Positions 24,565 through 33,910 are shown, counted from the stretch's first letter. The stretch: 64,000 bases of DNA from Labedella endophytica (GCF_003990045.1 NZ_RZGZ01000006.1:1-64000); one strand, 5' to 3'. Notes: generated by a model not told the origin, from the letters alone. A program made the numbers and translations.

Positions 24565-26550
24565 GTGAAGGCAACCGATCTCCCCCTCCTGTCCACGCCC
24601 GGCCGACCGAGCATCCACCCGACCGAGGACGTCGCCGTCGTGTCCGTGACACGGCCCGACCTCGGTGCCGACGCATACGTCGGGCAACTGTGGAGTGTCC
24701 GTCTCGACGGCGGAACTCCTCGGCGGCTGACGCGGGGCTTCCGCGACACGGCCCCGCAGTACTCGCCGGACGGTTCGCTCATCGCGTTCTTGCGGGCGGC
24801 CCCGGGGGAGTCGCCGCAGCTGCACGTCGTCGCAGCGGTCGGGGGCGAGCCCGTGGCGGTCACGGACGAGCTGCTCGGTATCTCAGACATCGCCTGGTCG
24901 CCCGATTCGACCCGTCTTGCATACACGGCCCGTGTCGCCGAGCAGGGACGCTACGGATCCGTCCAGGAGATCGGACCGGCGGCCGAGGCGCCCCGACGCT
25001 TCACGACGCGTACCTACCGCGCGAACGGCGTCGGTTACACGACGGATCGGCGCGCCGCCCTCTTCCTCGTGGACGTGCCCGACGTGTCGGCCGAGCCCGC
25101 CGTGCAGCCCGTGCCGGAGCGCTCGGGGGAGAAGCCCGAGACCGTGGTGACGGTTCCCCTCGCGACGCGCCTCACGAACGTCGACGCCGACGTCTCGCAC
25201 CCGGTCTTCACCCCCGACGGTTCGGCCGTCGCCTTCGTCGCCTCGCTGCACGAGACCGCGGACACGGACCGGGTCTCCGACGTCTTTCGAGTGGACATCG
25301 ATGGGGCGGGGGAGCCGCGGAGGATCTCGAGCGGCGACGCGCGACGATCCATCGCGGTCGCGGCGTTCTCGCCGGACGGCATCCTGCATGTCCTCGCGCA
25401 AGAGGTGGGTGAGAGCGGTCGCGATTTCGTCGCCCGCAACACCTCGCTGTATCGCATGGCGACCCCGGACGATCCGGCGGACGTCCTCACGGATGTGGCC
25501 GACACCGACCTCGGAGAGGTGTCGGAGATCGCGTTCACGTCGGACGGATCGATCGTCGTCCTCAACCGCGTGCGCGGAGCCGTCCGGGCGGAGCGTCTCG
25601 AGGCCGACGGTTCACGGGTCCTGCTGACGTCGGACACCGATGTCGTCTCGAGCATCGCCGCATCGGGTGAGCGGATCGTCGGGGTCGTGGCGGGCGCGAG
25701 CGACGCCGGTGAGGTCGCCGTTCTCGGGGGTGAGTCGCCCGTCGTGCTCACGGACTTCTCCGCGGGCCTCCGGGATGCCGGCGTTCTCCCGGTGGAACGT
25801 CACTCCATCACGGGCCGCAGCGGTCAGATCATCGAGGGCTGGCTCGTGAAGCCTCGCGGAGCAGGTCCGTTCCCGACCCTCCTCATGATCCACGGGGGAC
25901 CGTTCGCCGCCTACACCGGAGCCCTGTTCGACGAATCGCAGGTCTACGCGGACGCCGGGTACGCCGTGGTCTACTGCAATCCACGCGGCGCGGCCGGCTT
26001 CGGCGAGGCGTTCGGGCGATCCATCAAGAACGCCATGGGAACGGTCGACCACGAGGACGTCATCGACTTCTTCGACGGTGTGCTCGCGGCCGACGGATCC
26101 CTCGACGCCGATCGCGTCGGCATCCTCGGCGGGAGCTACGGCGGGTATCTCACCGCGTGGATCACCGGCCACGATCACCGGTTCGCCGGCGCCATCGTGG
26201 AGCGCGGTTTCCTCGATCCCGAGCTCTTCGTCGGCACGAGCGACATCGGCGACTTCTTCGGCGATGAATACGTCGGCACGTCGGCGGAGGACATCGCACG
26301 CCAGAGCCCGCAAGCGCACGTCGGGTCGGTGACGACCCCGACGCTCGTCCTGCACTCGGCCGACGACCTGCGGTGCCCGCTGTCGCAGGCCGAGCGGTAC
26401 TACGCCGCGCTGAAGCGCAACGGGGTCGACGCCGAACTCGTCGTCTTCCCCGGAGAGAACCACGAACTCAGTCGGGCCGGCCGACCGCGTCACCGTCAGG
26501 ATCGCTTCGACGTCATCCTCGACTGGTGGGCGCGCGTCCTCCCGGTGTGA
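24565..26550 (+). CDS. S9 family prolyl oligopeptidase-like peptidase
   Basis: 661 residues. An N-terminal beta-propeller of WD40/TolB-like repeats (SPDGS, SPDSTRLAY, TPDGSAV) gates a C-terminal alpha/beta hydrolase. Catalytic Ser in GGSYGGY near residue 526, Asp in SADDLRCP and His in GENHELSR close to the end. Acyl-aminoacyl-peptidase or dipeptidyl-peptidase activity on short peptides is expected; no signal peptide, so cytoplasmic. The GTG at 24565 matches the leaderless spacing. Followed by a terminator hairpin. Confidence 0.92.
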   Translation: MKATDLPLLSTPGRPSIHPTEDVAVVSVTRPDLGADAYVGQLWSVRLDGGTPRRLTRGFRDTAPQYSPDGSLIAFLRAAPGESPQLHVVAAVGGEPVAVTDELLGISDIAWSPDSTRLAYTARVAEQGRYGSVQEIGPAAEAPRRFTTRTYRANGVGYTTDRRAALFLVDVPDVSAEPAVQPVPERSGEKPETVVTVPLATRLTNVDADVSHPVFTPDGSAVAFVASLHETADTDRVSDVFRVDIDGAGEPRRISSGDARRSIAVAAFSPDGILHVLAQEVGESGRDFVARNTSLYRMATPDDPADVLTDVADTDLGEVSEIAFTSDGSIVVLNRVRGAVRAERLEADGSRVLLTSDTDVVSSIAASGERIVGVVAGASDAGEVAVLGGESPVVLTDFSAGLRDAGVLPVERHSITGRSGQIIEGWLVKPRGAGPFPTLLMIHGGPFAAYTGALFDESQVYADAGYAVVYCNPRGAAGFGEAFGRSIKNAMGTVDHEDVIDFFDGVLAADGSLDADRVGILGGSYGGYLTAWITGHDHRFAGAIVERGFLDPELFVGTSDIGDFFGDEYVGTSAEDIARQSPQAHVGSVTTPTLVLHSADDLRCPLSQAERYYAALKRNGVDAELVVFPGENHELSRAGRPRHRQDRFDVILDWWARVLPV

Positions 26551-26555
26551 GTCGC

Positions 26556-26586
26556 GCTCGATCGGGCCTGTCAGGCCCGATCGAGC
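26556..26586. terminator. Terminator after the S9 peptidase gene
   Basis: 14-bp perfect arms (26556-26569, 26573-26586) with a 3-nt loop, 5 bp after the stop codon. Confidence 0.8.
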
Positions 26587-26605
26587 CCCTCTTCGCATTA
26601 CGCTG

Positions 26606-26619
26606 ATAATGCACATTAT
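26606..26619. repeat. AT-rich palindrome ATAATG-CA-CATTAT
   Basis: Perfect 6-bp arms with a 2-bp centre in otherwise GC-rich sequence, between convergent genes. It could be an operator, a -10 pair on both strands, or chance. Confidence 0.5.
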
Positions 26620-26695
26620 GTCAGGTCGATCTGGTGTGGCTGTCCCCTCTCGACGACGTGGAACGCCAACGACGGGGCGTCAGAGTGTCGAGCCC

Positions 26696-26974
26696 TCAGA
26701 AATCGTTCGCGTCGTTCGAGCCGTTCGTCTGTGAGGAGACGGATCTGATGTGGATGTTGCGGCTCAAGCGGATGACGGGACGAATCAGGAGTTCGATGGA
26801 TCCCGCGAGGAAGAACCACGTGCCTGTCGTCGTCGTGCTCTCGTCGAAGAACAGGATGCTCCCGACGATGAACCAGACGGCGATGAGAGCGTCGTTGAGG
26901 ATCGAGAGCGTCTCGTAGCGATTGTGGAGGACCAGGGTCCTGTCCCCCAGCTCGATGTCGAGGTCTTTGCCCAT
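26696..26974 (-). CDS. YrhK-domain small membrane protein
   Basis: 92 residues, two hydrophobic helices (ALIAVWFIVGSILFF and WFFLAGSIELLIRPVIRL) characteristic of the YrhK domain; function unknown. Start ATG overlaps the S4-protein stop (TGATG), so it is translated with that gene. Confidence 0.8.
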   Translation of the reverse strand: MGKDLDIELGDRTLVLHNRYETLSILNDALIAVWFIVGSILFFDESTTTTGTWFFLAGSIELLIRPVIRLSRNIHIRSVSSQTNGSNDANDF

Positions 26975-27333
26975 CAGTGCCCGCGCAGCCGCTCGATCTC
27001 GCGTCGGTCGCGCTTGGTCGGCCGCCCGCTCCCCCGGTCCCGCTCGACTGTGGCGGGCACCTCGGCACGCGGCGGCTTCGGCGGAGTCAGGTCGGTGTAG
27101 TTCTCCGAGGCCACGCTCGCCGAGGCTCGCTTCGTGAGCAGTCCCCGCACCACGACGATGCGCTCGTCGACGAGGCGGACGCGCACCTCGTCCCCGACCG
27201 ACACCGATTGGGCGGGCTTGGCGCGCTCCCCGTTCACACGGACGTGACCGGCCTTACAGGCCGCTGTCGCGGCCGAGCGGGTCTTCGCGAGCCGGACACC
27301 CCAGATCCAACTGTCGACTCGGACCGTCGCCAT
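26974..27333 (-). CDS. S4-domain RNA-binding protein (Hsp15-like)
   Basis: 119 residues. N-terminal S4 domain: RVDSWIWGVRLAKTRSAA...KAGHVRVNGERAKPAQSVSVGDEVRV (residues 5-52), then a basic tail. Hsp15 (HslR) relatives bind ribosomal RNA and rescue 50S subunits with stalled peptidyl-tRNA. Operon with the YrhK gene (overlap) and, 21 bp upstream, the antitoxin-like gene. Confidence 0.87.
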   Translation of the reverse strand: MATVRVDSWIWGVRLAKTRSAATAACKAGHVRVNGERAKPAQSVSVGDEVRVRLVDERIVVVRGLLTKRASASVASENYTDLTPPKPPRAEVPATVERDRGSGRPTKRDRREIERLRGH

Positions 27334-27354
27334 GGCAGGTCGTCCCTCTCCCGA

Positions 27355-27564
27355 CTACTCGTTGCCGATCTTCTTGTCAGCGGCCTTCTTCGCGTCCTCG
27401 ATCTGCCCGCTGAACTTCCCGCCGCTCGCCTTGTCGGCCGCGGCGGCGATGCCGTCGAGGATCGAGTCGCTCGTCTTCTCGGCCTTCTCGCTCTTCAGCG
27501 CCTTCGTCACCCGTTCGTCCTTCAAGAACTCCTGGGCCTTCTTGGAGATGTCCTCGATCGCCAT
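27355..27564 (-). CDS. MT0933-like antitoxin family small protein
   Basis: 69 residues, almost entirely helical and charged (DKASGGKFSGQIEDAKKAADKKI), matching the actinobacterial MT0933-type antitoxin family. No toxin gene is adjacent: both neighbours have other assignments. Many members of this family are solitary, and a stress or nucleoid role is equally possible. Confidence 0.7.
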   Translation of the reverse strand: MAIEDISKKAQEFLKDERVTKALKSEKAEKTSDSILDGIAAAADKASGGKFSGQIEDAKKAADKKIGNE

Positions 27565-27658
27565 GTCGATCCTTCCATGCGGCCGGTCCCCCGGCGTTCG
27601 TCCCTCGGCGCGAGTACCGCGACCGACGGTCCTACTGGTCCTGCTGCGGCCTCGGCGC

Positions 27659-28378
27659 TCAGCTCTCGCCGAATCCGGATTCGATGAGCTCAGCGAGGGC
27701 GTCGACCGCTTGGCGTCCGTCCGGCTGCGAGCTCACGAGGTCCACGGTCGTCCCGGCGGTGAGGCCGAGCCCCATGATGGCGAGCAGGCTCTTCGCGTCC
27801 TTGCCGTTGACGGTGACCGTCGCGTCGAAGCGTGACGCGAGCTTAACGAACTCGGCGGCCGGTCGTGCGTGCAGTCCGTCCCGGTTGACGAGCGTGACCG
27901 ATCGGGCGTAGGGGCCGTCGGCCGTGGTCGCCGCCTCGCCCTCTTTCGACTCGAGGTCGACCGGCGCGTCGCCGGAGCCCTCCCCCGCGCCCGCGGTCGA
28001 CGAGTTGGCCGTGGCCGCCGCGGCGGCGACGGCCTCGAGGTCGGATCCGGTGGCGGCGGCCACGGCGGCCGCCACGGCGCCCTCGACGAGAGGCGCGTCG
28101 GCGATGGCGACGCGCGCGCGGTCGCCGTCGTCGAGGAAGTCGATGGCGGTCTCCGCGGTGAGGACCGCCGAGCCGAGGTCGCACAGCACGACGACGCCGT
28201 CGCCGCTGTCCGCGGCCGAGAGTCCCGCCGACACACGATCGAAGCTCGTCCCGATGCGGCCGTCGTCGGTGCCGCCCGCCGCGATGATCGCGACACCCTC
28301 GGCCATCTGCGCGGCGAGTTCGACGAGGCCCTCTGCGATCTTCCCGCTGTGGGACACGATGAGGAGCCCGACCGTCAT
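27659..28378 (-). CDS. dhaM: Dihydroxyacetone kinase phosphotransfer protein DhaM (EIIA-HPr)
   Basis: 239 residues. N-terminal EIIA-Man domain (residues 1-about 120) with phospho-His in SHSGKIAEG, an Ala/Gly/Asp linker, and a C-terminal HPr domain with GLHARPAAEF and KDAKSLLAIMGLG. It carries phosphate from the PTS to DhaL-ADP. The enzyme I-like domain of the E. coli protein is absent, so phosphate must come from a separate enzyme I. It overlaps dhaL by 4 bp and is last in the dhaK-dhaL-dhaM operon. Confidence 0.93.
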   Translation of the reverse strand: MTVGLLIVSHSGKIAEGLVELAAQMAEGVAIIAAGGTDDGRIGTSFDRVSAGLSAADSGDGVVVLCDLGSAVLTAETAIDFLDDGDRARVAIADAPLVEGAVAAAVAAATGSDLEAVAAAAATANSSTAGAGEGSGDAPVDLESKEGEAATTADGPYARSVTLVNRDGLHARPAAEFVKLASRFDATVTVNGKDAKSLLAIMGLGLTAGTTVDLVSSQPDGRQAVDALAELIESGFGES

Positions 28379-29007
28379 CCGGCCACCTCCACGGCGGCGC
28401 GGAGGATGAGGGAGCTCGATTGCGCGCCGGGATCGCGGTGCCCGACGGCCCGCTCGCCGAGATAGCTCGCACGTCCCTTATGTGCGACGAGCGGCTCCGT
28501 GTCCCGAGCGCCGGTCTCCGCGGCCTGCGCGGCCGCTTCCAGCACGCTCTTCTCGTCCTGACCGCCCTCGGCGGCGCGAGCGGCGGAGTCGACGGCCGGG
28601 GTCCAGGCGTCGATCATCGTCTTGTCACCGACGGCGGCCTTGCCGCGGAGGACCACCCCGTCCCTGGCCGCCGTGAGGAGGTCGACGAGCGATGCGCTGT
28701 CGAGGTCCTCCCGACCGGCGACGGCCCCGGCGGCCTTGAGGTACGCCGTCCCGAAGAGCGGTCCGGATGCCCCTCCGACCGTCGAGATGAGGGTCGTCGC
28801 CACGAGCTTGAAGACGTCGGCCGGGGTCGATCCCTCGGGGAGGGTGTCGAGCTTCGCCACGACGGCAGAGAAGCCCCTGTCGAGGTTCTCGCCGTGGTCA
28901 CCGTCTCCGATCTCGCGGTCGAGCGTGATGAGCTCGACCCGGTGTTCGGCCACGACGTCGGCGGACCGACGGATCCAGGCGATCGCCCAGTCTGTTCCGA
29001 GTGTCAT
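28375..29007 (-). CDS. dhaL: Dihydroxyacetone kinase ADP-binding subunit DhaL
   Basis: 210 residues. Mg-ADP site: DREIGDGDHGENLDRGF (three Asp ligands), GGASGPLFGTAY and GKAAVGDKTMIDAW. Holds ADP/ATP as cofactor rephosphorylated by DhaM and passes phosphate to dihydroxyacetone on DhaK. Start ATG 29007. Overlaps dhaM by 4 bp, 40 bp after dhaK. Confidence 0.95.
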   Translation of the reverse strand: MTLGTDWAIAWIRRSADVVAEHRVELITLDREIGDGDHGENLDRGFSAVVAKLDTLPEGSTPADVFKLVATTLISTVGGASGPLFGTAYLKAAGAVAGREDLDSASLVDLLTAARDGVVLRGKAAVGDKTMIDAWTPAVDSAARAAEGGQDEKSVLEAAAQAAETGARDTEPLVAHKGRASYLGERAVGHRDPGAQSSSLILRAAVEVAG

Positions 29008-29047
29008 ACGTTCTCTCCGTTCCGAGGCCGTCGTCGGCCCCGCTCGA

Positions 29048-30049
29048 TCATCGTCCCCATCGGAGGGCGGCCGTCTGCACCGGTGCGTCCCAGAGCTCGG
29101 TGGTCTCGTCGTCGAGCTTGAGCACGGAGATCGACGCGCCCTGCATCTCGAGCGCGGTGATGTAATTGCCCACGAGGTTCCGCACGACGGTGATCCCGCG
29201 CGATGCGAGGACCTCGACGGCGTGACGATACATGATGTACAGCTCGACGAGCGGCGTGCCGCCCATGCCGTTGACGAACAGCAGTACGGAGTCGCCGGAC
29301 GAGAAGGGGAGATCGGACAGGATCGGCTCGAGGAGACGCTCGACGATCGCGTCGGCCGGTTCCAGGGGGATGCGCTCGCGGCCGGGTTCGCCGTGGATCC
29401 CGATGCCGATCTCGATCTCGTCGTCGCCGAGGGTGAAGCTCGGTTCGCCCGCGTGCGGCACCACACACGGCGTCAGCGCGACTCCCATGGTGCGAACGTT
29501 CGCGTTGACGCGCTCGGCGATCGCGGCGACCTCGTCGAGGGAGTCCCCTCGTTCGGCGGCCGCCCCCGCGATCTTCTCGACGAGCACCGTGCCGCCGACG
29601 CCCCGTCGACCGGCCGTGTAGAGGGAGTCCTGCACGGCGACGTCGTCGTCGGTGACGACGGTGCGCACCTCGATGCCGTCGGCCGCGGCGAGGTCGGCCG
29701 CGGTCTCGAAGTTCAGGACGTCGCCTGTGTAGTTCTTCACGATGTGGAGGACGCCGGCGCCGCCGTCGACGGCCTTCGTCGCCGCGACGATGGGGTCGGG
29801 TGTCGGCGAGGTGAAGACGGGGCCGGGCACCGCGGCGCCGAGCATCCCGTAGCCGACGAATCCGCCGTGCAGCGGCTCGTGGCCGCTCCCCCCGCCGCTC
29901 ACGATACCGACGACGCCCTGGACCGGAGCATCAGCGCGCACGATGAACAGAGGGTCGCTCGACACGGTGACGATGTCGGCATGGGCTGATGCGAATCCGG
30001 CCACCGATTCCTGGACGACGTTCTTCGGGTCGTTGATGAGCTTCTTCAT
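29048..30049 (-). CDS. dhaK: Dihydroxyacetone kinase substrate-binding subunit DhaK
   Basis: 333 residues. [13 protein letters not shown] (substrate loop), [10 protein letters not shown], and the His that forms a hemiaminal with dihydroxyacetone in GIGIHGEPG. Start ATG 30049 preceded by GGAG. Product is dihydroxyacetone phosphate, linking glycerol or dihydroxyacetone use to glycolysis. No glycerol dehydrogenase or DhaR regulator lies within the window. Confidence 0.95.
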   Translation of the reverse strand: MKKLINDPKNVVQESVAGFASAHADIVTVSSDPLFIVRADAPVQGVVGIVSGGGSGHEPLHGGFVGYGMLGAAVPGPVFTSPTPDPIVAATKAVDGGAGVLHIVKNYTGDVLNFETAADLAAADGIEVRTVVTDDDVAVQDSLYTAGRRGVGGTVLVEKIAGAAAERGDSLDEVAAIAERVNANVRTMGVALTPCVVPHAGEPSFTLGDDEIEIGIGIHGEPGRERIPLEPADAIVERLLEPILSDLPFSSGDSVLLFVNGMGGTPLVELYIMYRHAVEVLASRGITVVRNLVGNYITALEMQGASISVLKLDDETTELWDAPVQTAALRWGR

Positions 30050-30145
30050 TGAAATCTCCGCCACTTCCTCGTTCGATCGGATCCGGCTGGTCCGTCACTG
30101 CACACCGTACGCCGGAAGACTGTGCGTGCGGAAGACGACGAGAGG

Positions 30146-31207
30146 TCAGTCGGACGGCGTCCGCGTCGCGCGCACCCAGTCGTCGAGAGTCCGCGTCGCC
30201 GCGCCCGAATCGACGGCCTCAGCCGCGAGCGCCATCGCCGCCGCGAATCGGTCGACGAAACTCTCCTGCGCCCGCGCGGGATCCTCAGCGAGCCGATAGG
30301 CGACGATCCCCGCCGCCGCGTTGAGCAGCACGATGTCGCGCACAGGGCCGCTCTCGCCCGCGAGCGTCCGCCGGACGATTTCCGCGTTGTGCTCCGGCGT
30401 CCCTCCCCGCAGATCCTCGATCCGGGCTCGGGCGATCCCGAGGTCCCGCGGGTCGAGGTCGTGCTCGGTCACCGAGCCCCTGCTGACCTCCCACACGTGA
30501 GAGTGCCCCGTCGTGGTCAGCTCGTCGAGACCGTCGTCACCACGGAAGACGAGGGCGGTCGCGCCACGCGTGCGGAACACGCCCACGATCAGCGGCACGC
30601 GCGCGAGCGACGCGACACCTACGGCCGAGGCCTCCGGCCGCGCCGGGTTGCACAGCGGACCGAGGAAGTTGAACACCGTGGGGATACCGAGTTCCGCCCG
30701 CACCGCGCCGGCGTGGCGGAAGCCCGGGTGGAACGCCGATGCGAAGGCGAAGGTGATGCCGACGTCGGCGACCGTCGCCGCGACCCGCTCGGGCGACAGT
30801 CCGAGGTCGATCCCGAGGGCGGCGAGCACGTCGCTCGAACCCGACTTCGAGCTCGCGGCCCGGTTGCCGTGCTTGATCACGGGGATCCCCGTGGCCGCCG
30901 CGACCACCGAGGACATCGTGGAGATGTTGACGGTGCCGAAGCGGTCTCCCCCGGTTCCGACGATGTCGAGGGCCATCGAATCCGCCGGCAGAGGGACGGC
31001 ATGCTCGAGGATCGCATCGCGGAACCCCACGATCTCGTCGACCGTCTCTCCCTTGGCGCTCAAGGCCACCAGGAATCCGGCGAGCTGCGCGTCCGTCACC
31101 TCGCCTCGCATGACGCGTTGCATCGCCCAAGTGGCATCGGCGACGGTCAGGTCCTCCTTCGCGAGAAGAGAGGTGATGAGAACGGGCCATGACGGGGAAT
31201 CGGTCAT
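30146..31207 (-). CDS. trpD: Anthranilate phosphoribosyltransferase
   Basis: 353 residues, second step of tryptophan synthesis. PRPP motif GTGGDRFGTVNIST, KHGNRAASSKSGSSD (anthranilate site), and GPLCNPARP are intact. It is alone here, not in a trp operon, and divergent from ctaE exactly as in mycobacteria (trpD-ctaE). Leaderless: TAGGAT 6 nt upstream of the ATG. Confidence 0.95.
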   Translation of the reverse strand: MTDSPSWPVLITSLLAKEDLTVADATWAMQRVMRGEVTDAQLAGFLVALSAKGETVDEIVGFRDAILEHAVPLPADSMALDIVGTGGDRFGTVNISTMSSVVAAATGIPVIKHGNRAASSKSGSSDVLAALGIDLGLSPERVAATVADVGITFAFASAFHPGFRHAGAVRAELGIPTVFNFLGPLCNPARPEASAVGVASLARVPLIVGVFRTRGATALVFRGDDGLDELTTTGHSHVWEVSRGSVTEHDLDPRDLGIARARIEDLRGGTPEHNAEIVRRTLAGESGPVRDIVLLNAAAGIVAYRLAEDPARAQESFVDRFAAAMALAAEAVDSGAATRTLDDWVRATRTPSD

Positions 31208-31213
31208 GATCCG

Positions 31214-31219
31214 ATCCTA
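31214..31219 (-). promoter_or_regulatory. -10 element (TAGGAT) for trpD, leaderless type
   Basis: Six bases separate it from the ATG at 31207. Confidence 0.5.
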
Positions 31220-31338
31220 ACCGTGGGTGCTTTCCCGCCTGATTCACTGCGCATTCCCGGTCGTGACTAAGGGGATCCTAAGTTCGACGACTTGTAGAAT
31301 TGATCCCTGAGGTGCGCGAAAACGTCCCCGGCATCGTC

Positions 31339-31344
31339 CATAAT
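31339..31344 (+). promoter_or_regulatory. -10 element (CATAAT) for ctaE-qcrCAB
   Basis: Six bases before the GTG at 31351. The purine run ggagga abuts the GTG and is too close for a ribosome binding site. A second TAGAAT at 31295-31300 could be an upstream promoter. Confidence 0.45.
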
Positions 31345-31350
31345 GGAGGA

Positions 31351-31980
31351 GTGACGAGCACCCCAGTGAACTTCGCAGCGACAGCGCCGCGACTCAACAG
31401 ACCGAACCCGGTGATGGTGGGTACGATCGTGTGGCTCGGAAGCGAAGTGATGTTCTTCGCCGGCCTCTTCGCGATCTACTTCTCCCTCCGCTCGATGGCG
31501 CCCGAACTCTGGGCGGAGCAGGCCAGCCTGCTCAACGTCCCGTTCGCGCTGGTGAACACGATGATCCTCGTATCGTCGTCGGTCACCTGCCAGATGGGAG
31601 TGTTCGCCGCCGAGAGACTCAGGCCGCGGTCCACCTCCGGGCACCCCAAGGACTGGGGCATGGTCGAGTGGTTCTTCCTCACCTACGCGCTCGGCGCCAT
31701 CTTCGTGGCCGGCCAGATCTGGGAGTACGCCACGCTCGTGAGCGAGGGCGTGACGCTGAGTTCCGACTCTTACGGTTCGGTCTTCTACTTCACCACCGGG
31801 TTCCACGGCATCCACGTGACCGCTGGTCTCATCGCCTTCCTCCTCGTCATCGGACGCGCCTACGCGGTCAAGTCGTTCGGTCACAAGGAGGCCACGAGCG
31901 CGATCGTCGTCTCGTATTACTGGCACTTCGTCGACGTGGTCTGGATCGGCCTCTTCGTCGTCATCTACGTCCTGAAATAA
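31351..31980 (+). CDS. ctaE: Cytochrome c oxidase subunit III
   Basis: 209 residues, five membrane helices, as in actinobacterial CtaE, which lacks the two N-terminal helices. Motifs [25 protein letters not shown] and [14 protein letters not shown] are typical. Part of the aa3 oxidase that joins the bc1 complex in a supercomplex. Start GTG 31351 by leaderless spacing. First gene of ctaE-qcrC-qcrA-qcrB. Confidence 0.95.
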   Translation: MTSTPVNFAATAPRLNRPNPVMVGTIVWLGSEVMFFAGLFAIYFSLRSMAPELWAEQASLLNVPFALVNTMILVSSSVTCQMGVFAAERLRPRSTSGHPKDWGMVEWFFLTYALGAIFVAGQIWEYATLVSEGVTLSSDSYGSVFYFTTGFHGIHVTAGLIAFLLVIGRAYAVKSFGHKEATSAIVVSYYWHFVDVVWIGLFVVIYVLK

Positions 31981-31996
31981 CCGGAGAGCACAGCAC

Positions 31997-32806
31997 ATGT
32001 TCAGAACTTCACGGAAAGCCGGGAGCCGCAAGGCGGGCAGGCGTTCGCCGCTCGCGAGCGTGTCGCTCATCGCGCTCGGACTGATGCTGTCCGGTGGGGC
32101 GTACGCCCTCGTCAGCTCCTCCACCGCCGTCGCGGACACCGCATCCACGGCCACGCAGGCGACCGTCGAGGAGGGCGAGAAGCTCTTCCAGGCCAACTGC
32201 GCCACCTGTCACGGTCTCGACCTGCAGGGCAGTGACGCGGGTCCGACCCTCATCGGTGCCGGTGAGGCCTCCGTCGACTTCCAGGTGGGCACGGGTCGCA
32301 TGCCGCTCCAGGCGAACGGCGCGCAGGCCCCCGAGAAGCCCGTCCAGTTCACCGAGGAGCAGATCTCGGCCCTCGCTCAGTACGTCGGATCCGTGGCTCC
32401 CGGCCCCGCGATCCCCGAAGACCAGTACCTCGACGCCGAGGGTGACGCGTCGCGCGGCGCCGAGCTCTTCCGCGTCAACTGCGCGATGTGCCACAACGTC
32501 GCCGGTGCCGGTGGAGCGCTCACCGAGGGTAAGTACGCTCCGGCCCTCACCGGTGTCACGCCCACGCACATCTACGAGGCCATGGTCACGGGCCCGCAGA
32601 ACATGCCCGTCTTCAACGACGCCAACCTCACCCCCGAGGACAAGCGCGACATCATCACCGCGCTCAAGTTCCAGGAGAACGCCGTCTCGGTCGGCGGACA
32701 CCCGCTCGGTTCGCTCGGCCCGGTCGCTGAGGGCCTGTTCCTCTGGATCGCCGGTATGGGCATCATCGTGGCTCTGACCGTGTGGATCACGGCTCGATCC
32801 AACTAG
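31997..32806 (+). CDS. qcrC: Cytochrome bc1 complex diheme cytochrome c subunit
   Basis: 269 residues. An N-terminal membrane helix, two c-type heme sites (CATCH and CAMCH) and a C-terminal membrane helix. Replaces a soluble cytochrome c: it hands electrons straight to the oxidase in the actinobacterial supercomplex. 16 bp after ctaE. Confidence 0.96.
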   Translation: MFRTSRKAGSRKAGRRSPLASVSLIALGLMLSGGAYALVSSSTAVADTASTATQATVEEGEKLFQANCATCHGLDLQGSDAGPTLIGAGEASVDFQVGTGRMPLQANGAQAPEKPVQFTEEQISALAQYVGSVAPGPAIPEDQYLDAEGDASRGAELFRVNCAMCHNVAGAGGALTEGKYAPALTGVTPTHIYEAMVTGPQNMPVFNDANLTPEDKRDIITALKFQENAVSVGGHPLGSLGPVAEGLFLWIAGMGIIVALTVWITARSN

Positions 32807-32845
32807 TCACCCACGTCTCACAGCACGGAAAGTAGAAGGAGCAAC

Positions 32846-33910
32846 ATGGCACAGGACGGTCAGAGCACGGAGCTCACCGCCTCCGGCGACCACGACGAGG
32901 TGGAGACCCTCTCGCCGGGTACCGCCGTGGTGTCCTCCGACGCCGTCCGCGACCCCGGCCTCCCGCCGCACCGGTTGCGCGTCACGGACACGGACCCCAA
33001 GAAGGCGAAGCGGGCCGAGCGCGTGGTCTACACGCTCTTCTACCTCTCGCTCGCGGGCAGCCTCTTCGCTGTCGCCGCCTACATGGCGTTCCCGATCATC
33101 CCCGAGGACCTTCTGTCCGTCCGGTTGAACAACATGTTCATCGGTGTCGGGATCACGCTCGCGCTGCTCGGAATCGGAATCGGTGCCGTGCACTGGGGCA
33201 AGGCCCTCATGCACGACCACGAGGCCATCGACCTCCGCCACCCGGTCCGCGGTACGGACGAGACTCGCGCGCGTGCCGTCGAGATCATCCAGGAGGCGAA
33301 CGAGGAGAGCGGCTTCGGCCGTCGGTCCCTCATCCGCAACACCCTCATCGGTGCGCTCGTGGCATTCCCGTTGCCGGCGGTCGTCCTCTTCCGTGGGCTG
33401 GCGCCCGAGGGTGAAGACCCGGTCGAGCTGCTCGAGAACACGGCGTGGGAGGCGGGTACCCGTCTCGCTCGCGACCCCGACGGCACACCGATCCGCGCCT
33501 CCGACGTCACGATCGGTTCGGTGTTCCACGTCATCCCCGAAGGTCTCGCCGAGATGGAGCACATGCTGGAGGAGAAGGCCAAGGCCATCGTCCTCCTCAT
33601 GCGCCTCAAGCCCGAAGACCTGAACGAAGAGGAATCGAAGAAGGACTGGTCGTACAACGGCATCGTCGCTTATTCGAAGGTATGCACCCACGTCGGGTGC
33701 CCCGTCGCCCTCTACGAGCAGCAGACCCATCACCTGCTGTGCCCGTGCCACCAGTCGCAGTTCGACGTGGCCAACCATGCAGCCGTCATCTTCGGACCGG
33801 CGGCACGACCCCTTCCCCAGCTTCCCATCGCGGTGGACGACGAGGGCTACCTCGTCGCTCAGAGCGACTTCAAGGAACCCGTGGGACCGTCCTTCTGGGA
33901 GCGTCACTGA
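32846..33910 (+). CDS. qcrA: Rieske iron-sulfur subunit of bc1 complex
   Basis: 354 residues. Actinobacterial type with a long N-terminal region and three membrane helices, then the Rieske domain. The [2Fe-2S] ligands are in CTHVGC and CPCHQS near the C-terminus. The stop overlaps the qcrB start by one base (TGATG). Confidence 0.96.
   Translation: MAQDGQSTELTASGDHDEVETLSPGTAVVSSDAVRDPGLPPHRLRVTDTDPKKAKRAERVVYTLFYLSLAGSLFAVAAYMAFPIIPEDLLSVRLNNMFIGVGITLALLGIGIGAVHWGKALMHDHEAIDLRHPVRGTDETRARAVEIIQEANEESGFGRRSLIRNTLIGALVAFPLPAVVLFRGLAPEGEDPVELLENTAWEAGTRLARDPDGTPIRASDVTIGSVFHVIPEGLAEMEHMLEEKAKAIVLLMRLKPEDLNEEESKKDWSYNGIVAYSKVCTHVGCPVALYEQQTHHLLCPCHQSQFDVANHAAVIFGPAARPLPQLPIAVDDEGYLVAQSDFKEPVGPSFWERH

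Noticed and set aside
26616-27068. 150-residue minus-strand frame overlapping YrhK and S4 genes
   Set aside because: Arg/Pro-rich shadow sequence; the YrhK and S4 frames have domain support.
27355-28378. Toxin-antitoxin module around the MT0933-like gene
   Set aside because: Neighbours are dhaM and an S4 protein; no toxin-like frame is present.
31300-31350. TTG start at 31300 for ctaE
   Set aside because: It would extend the protein over the CATAAT promoter; the GTG at 31351 matches CtaE length.
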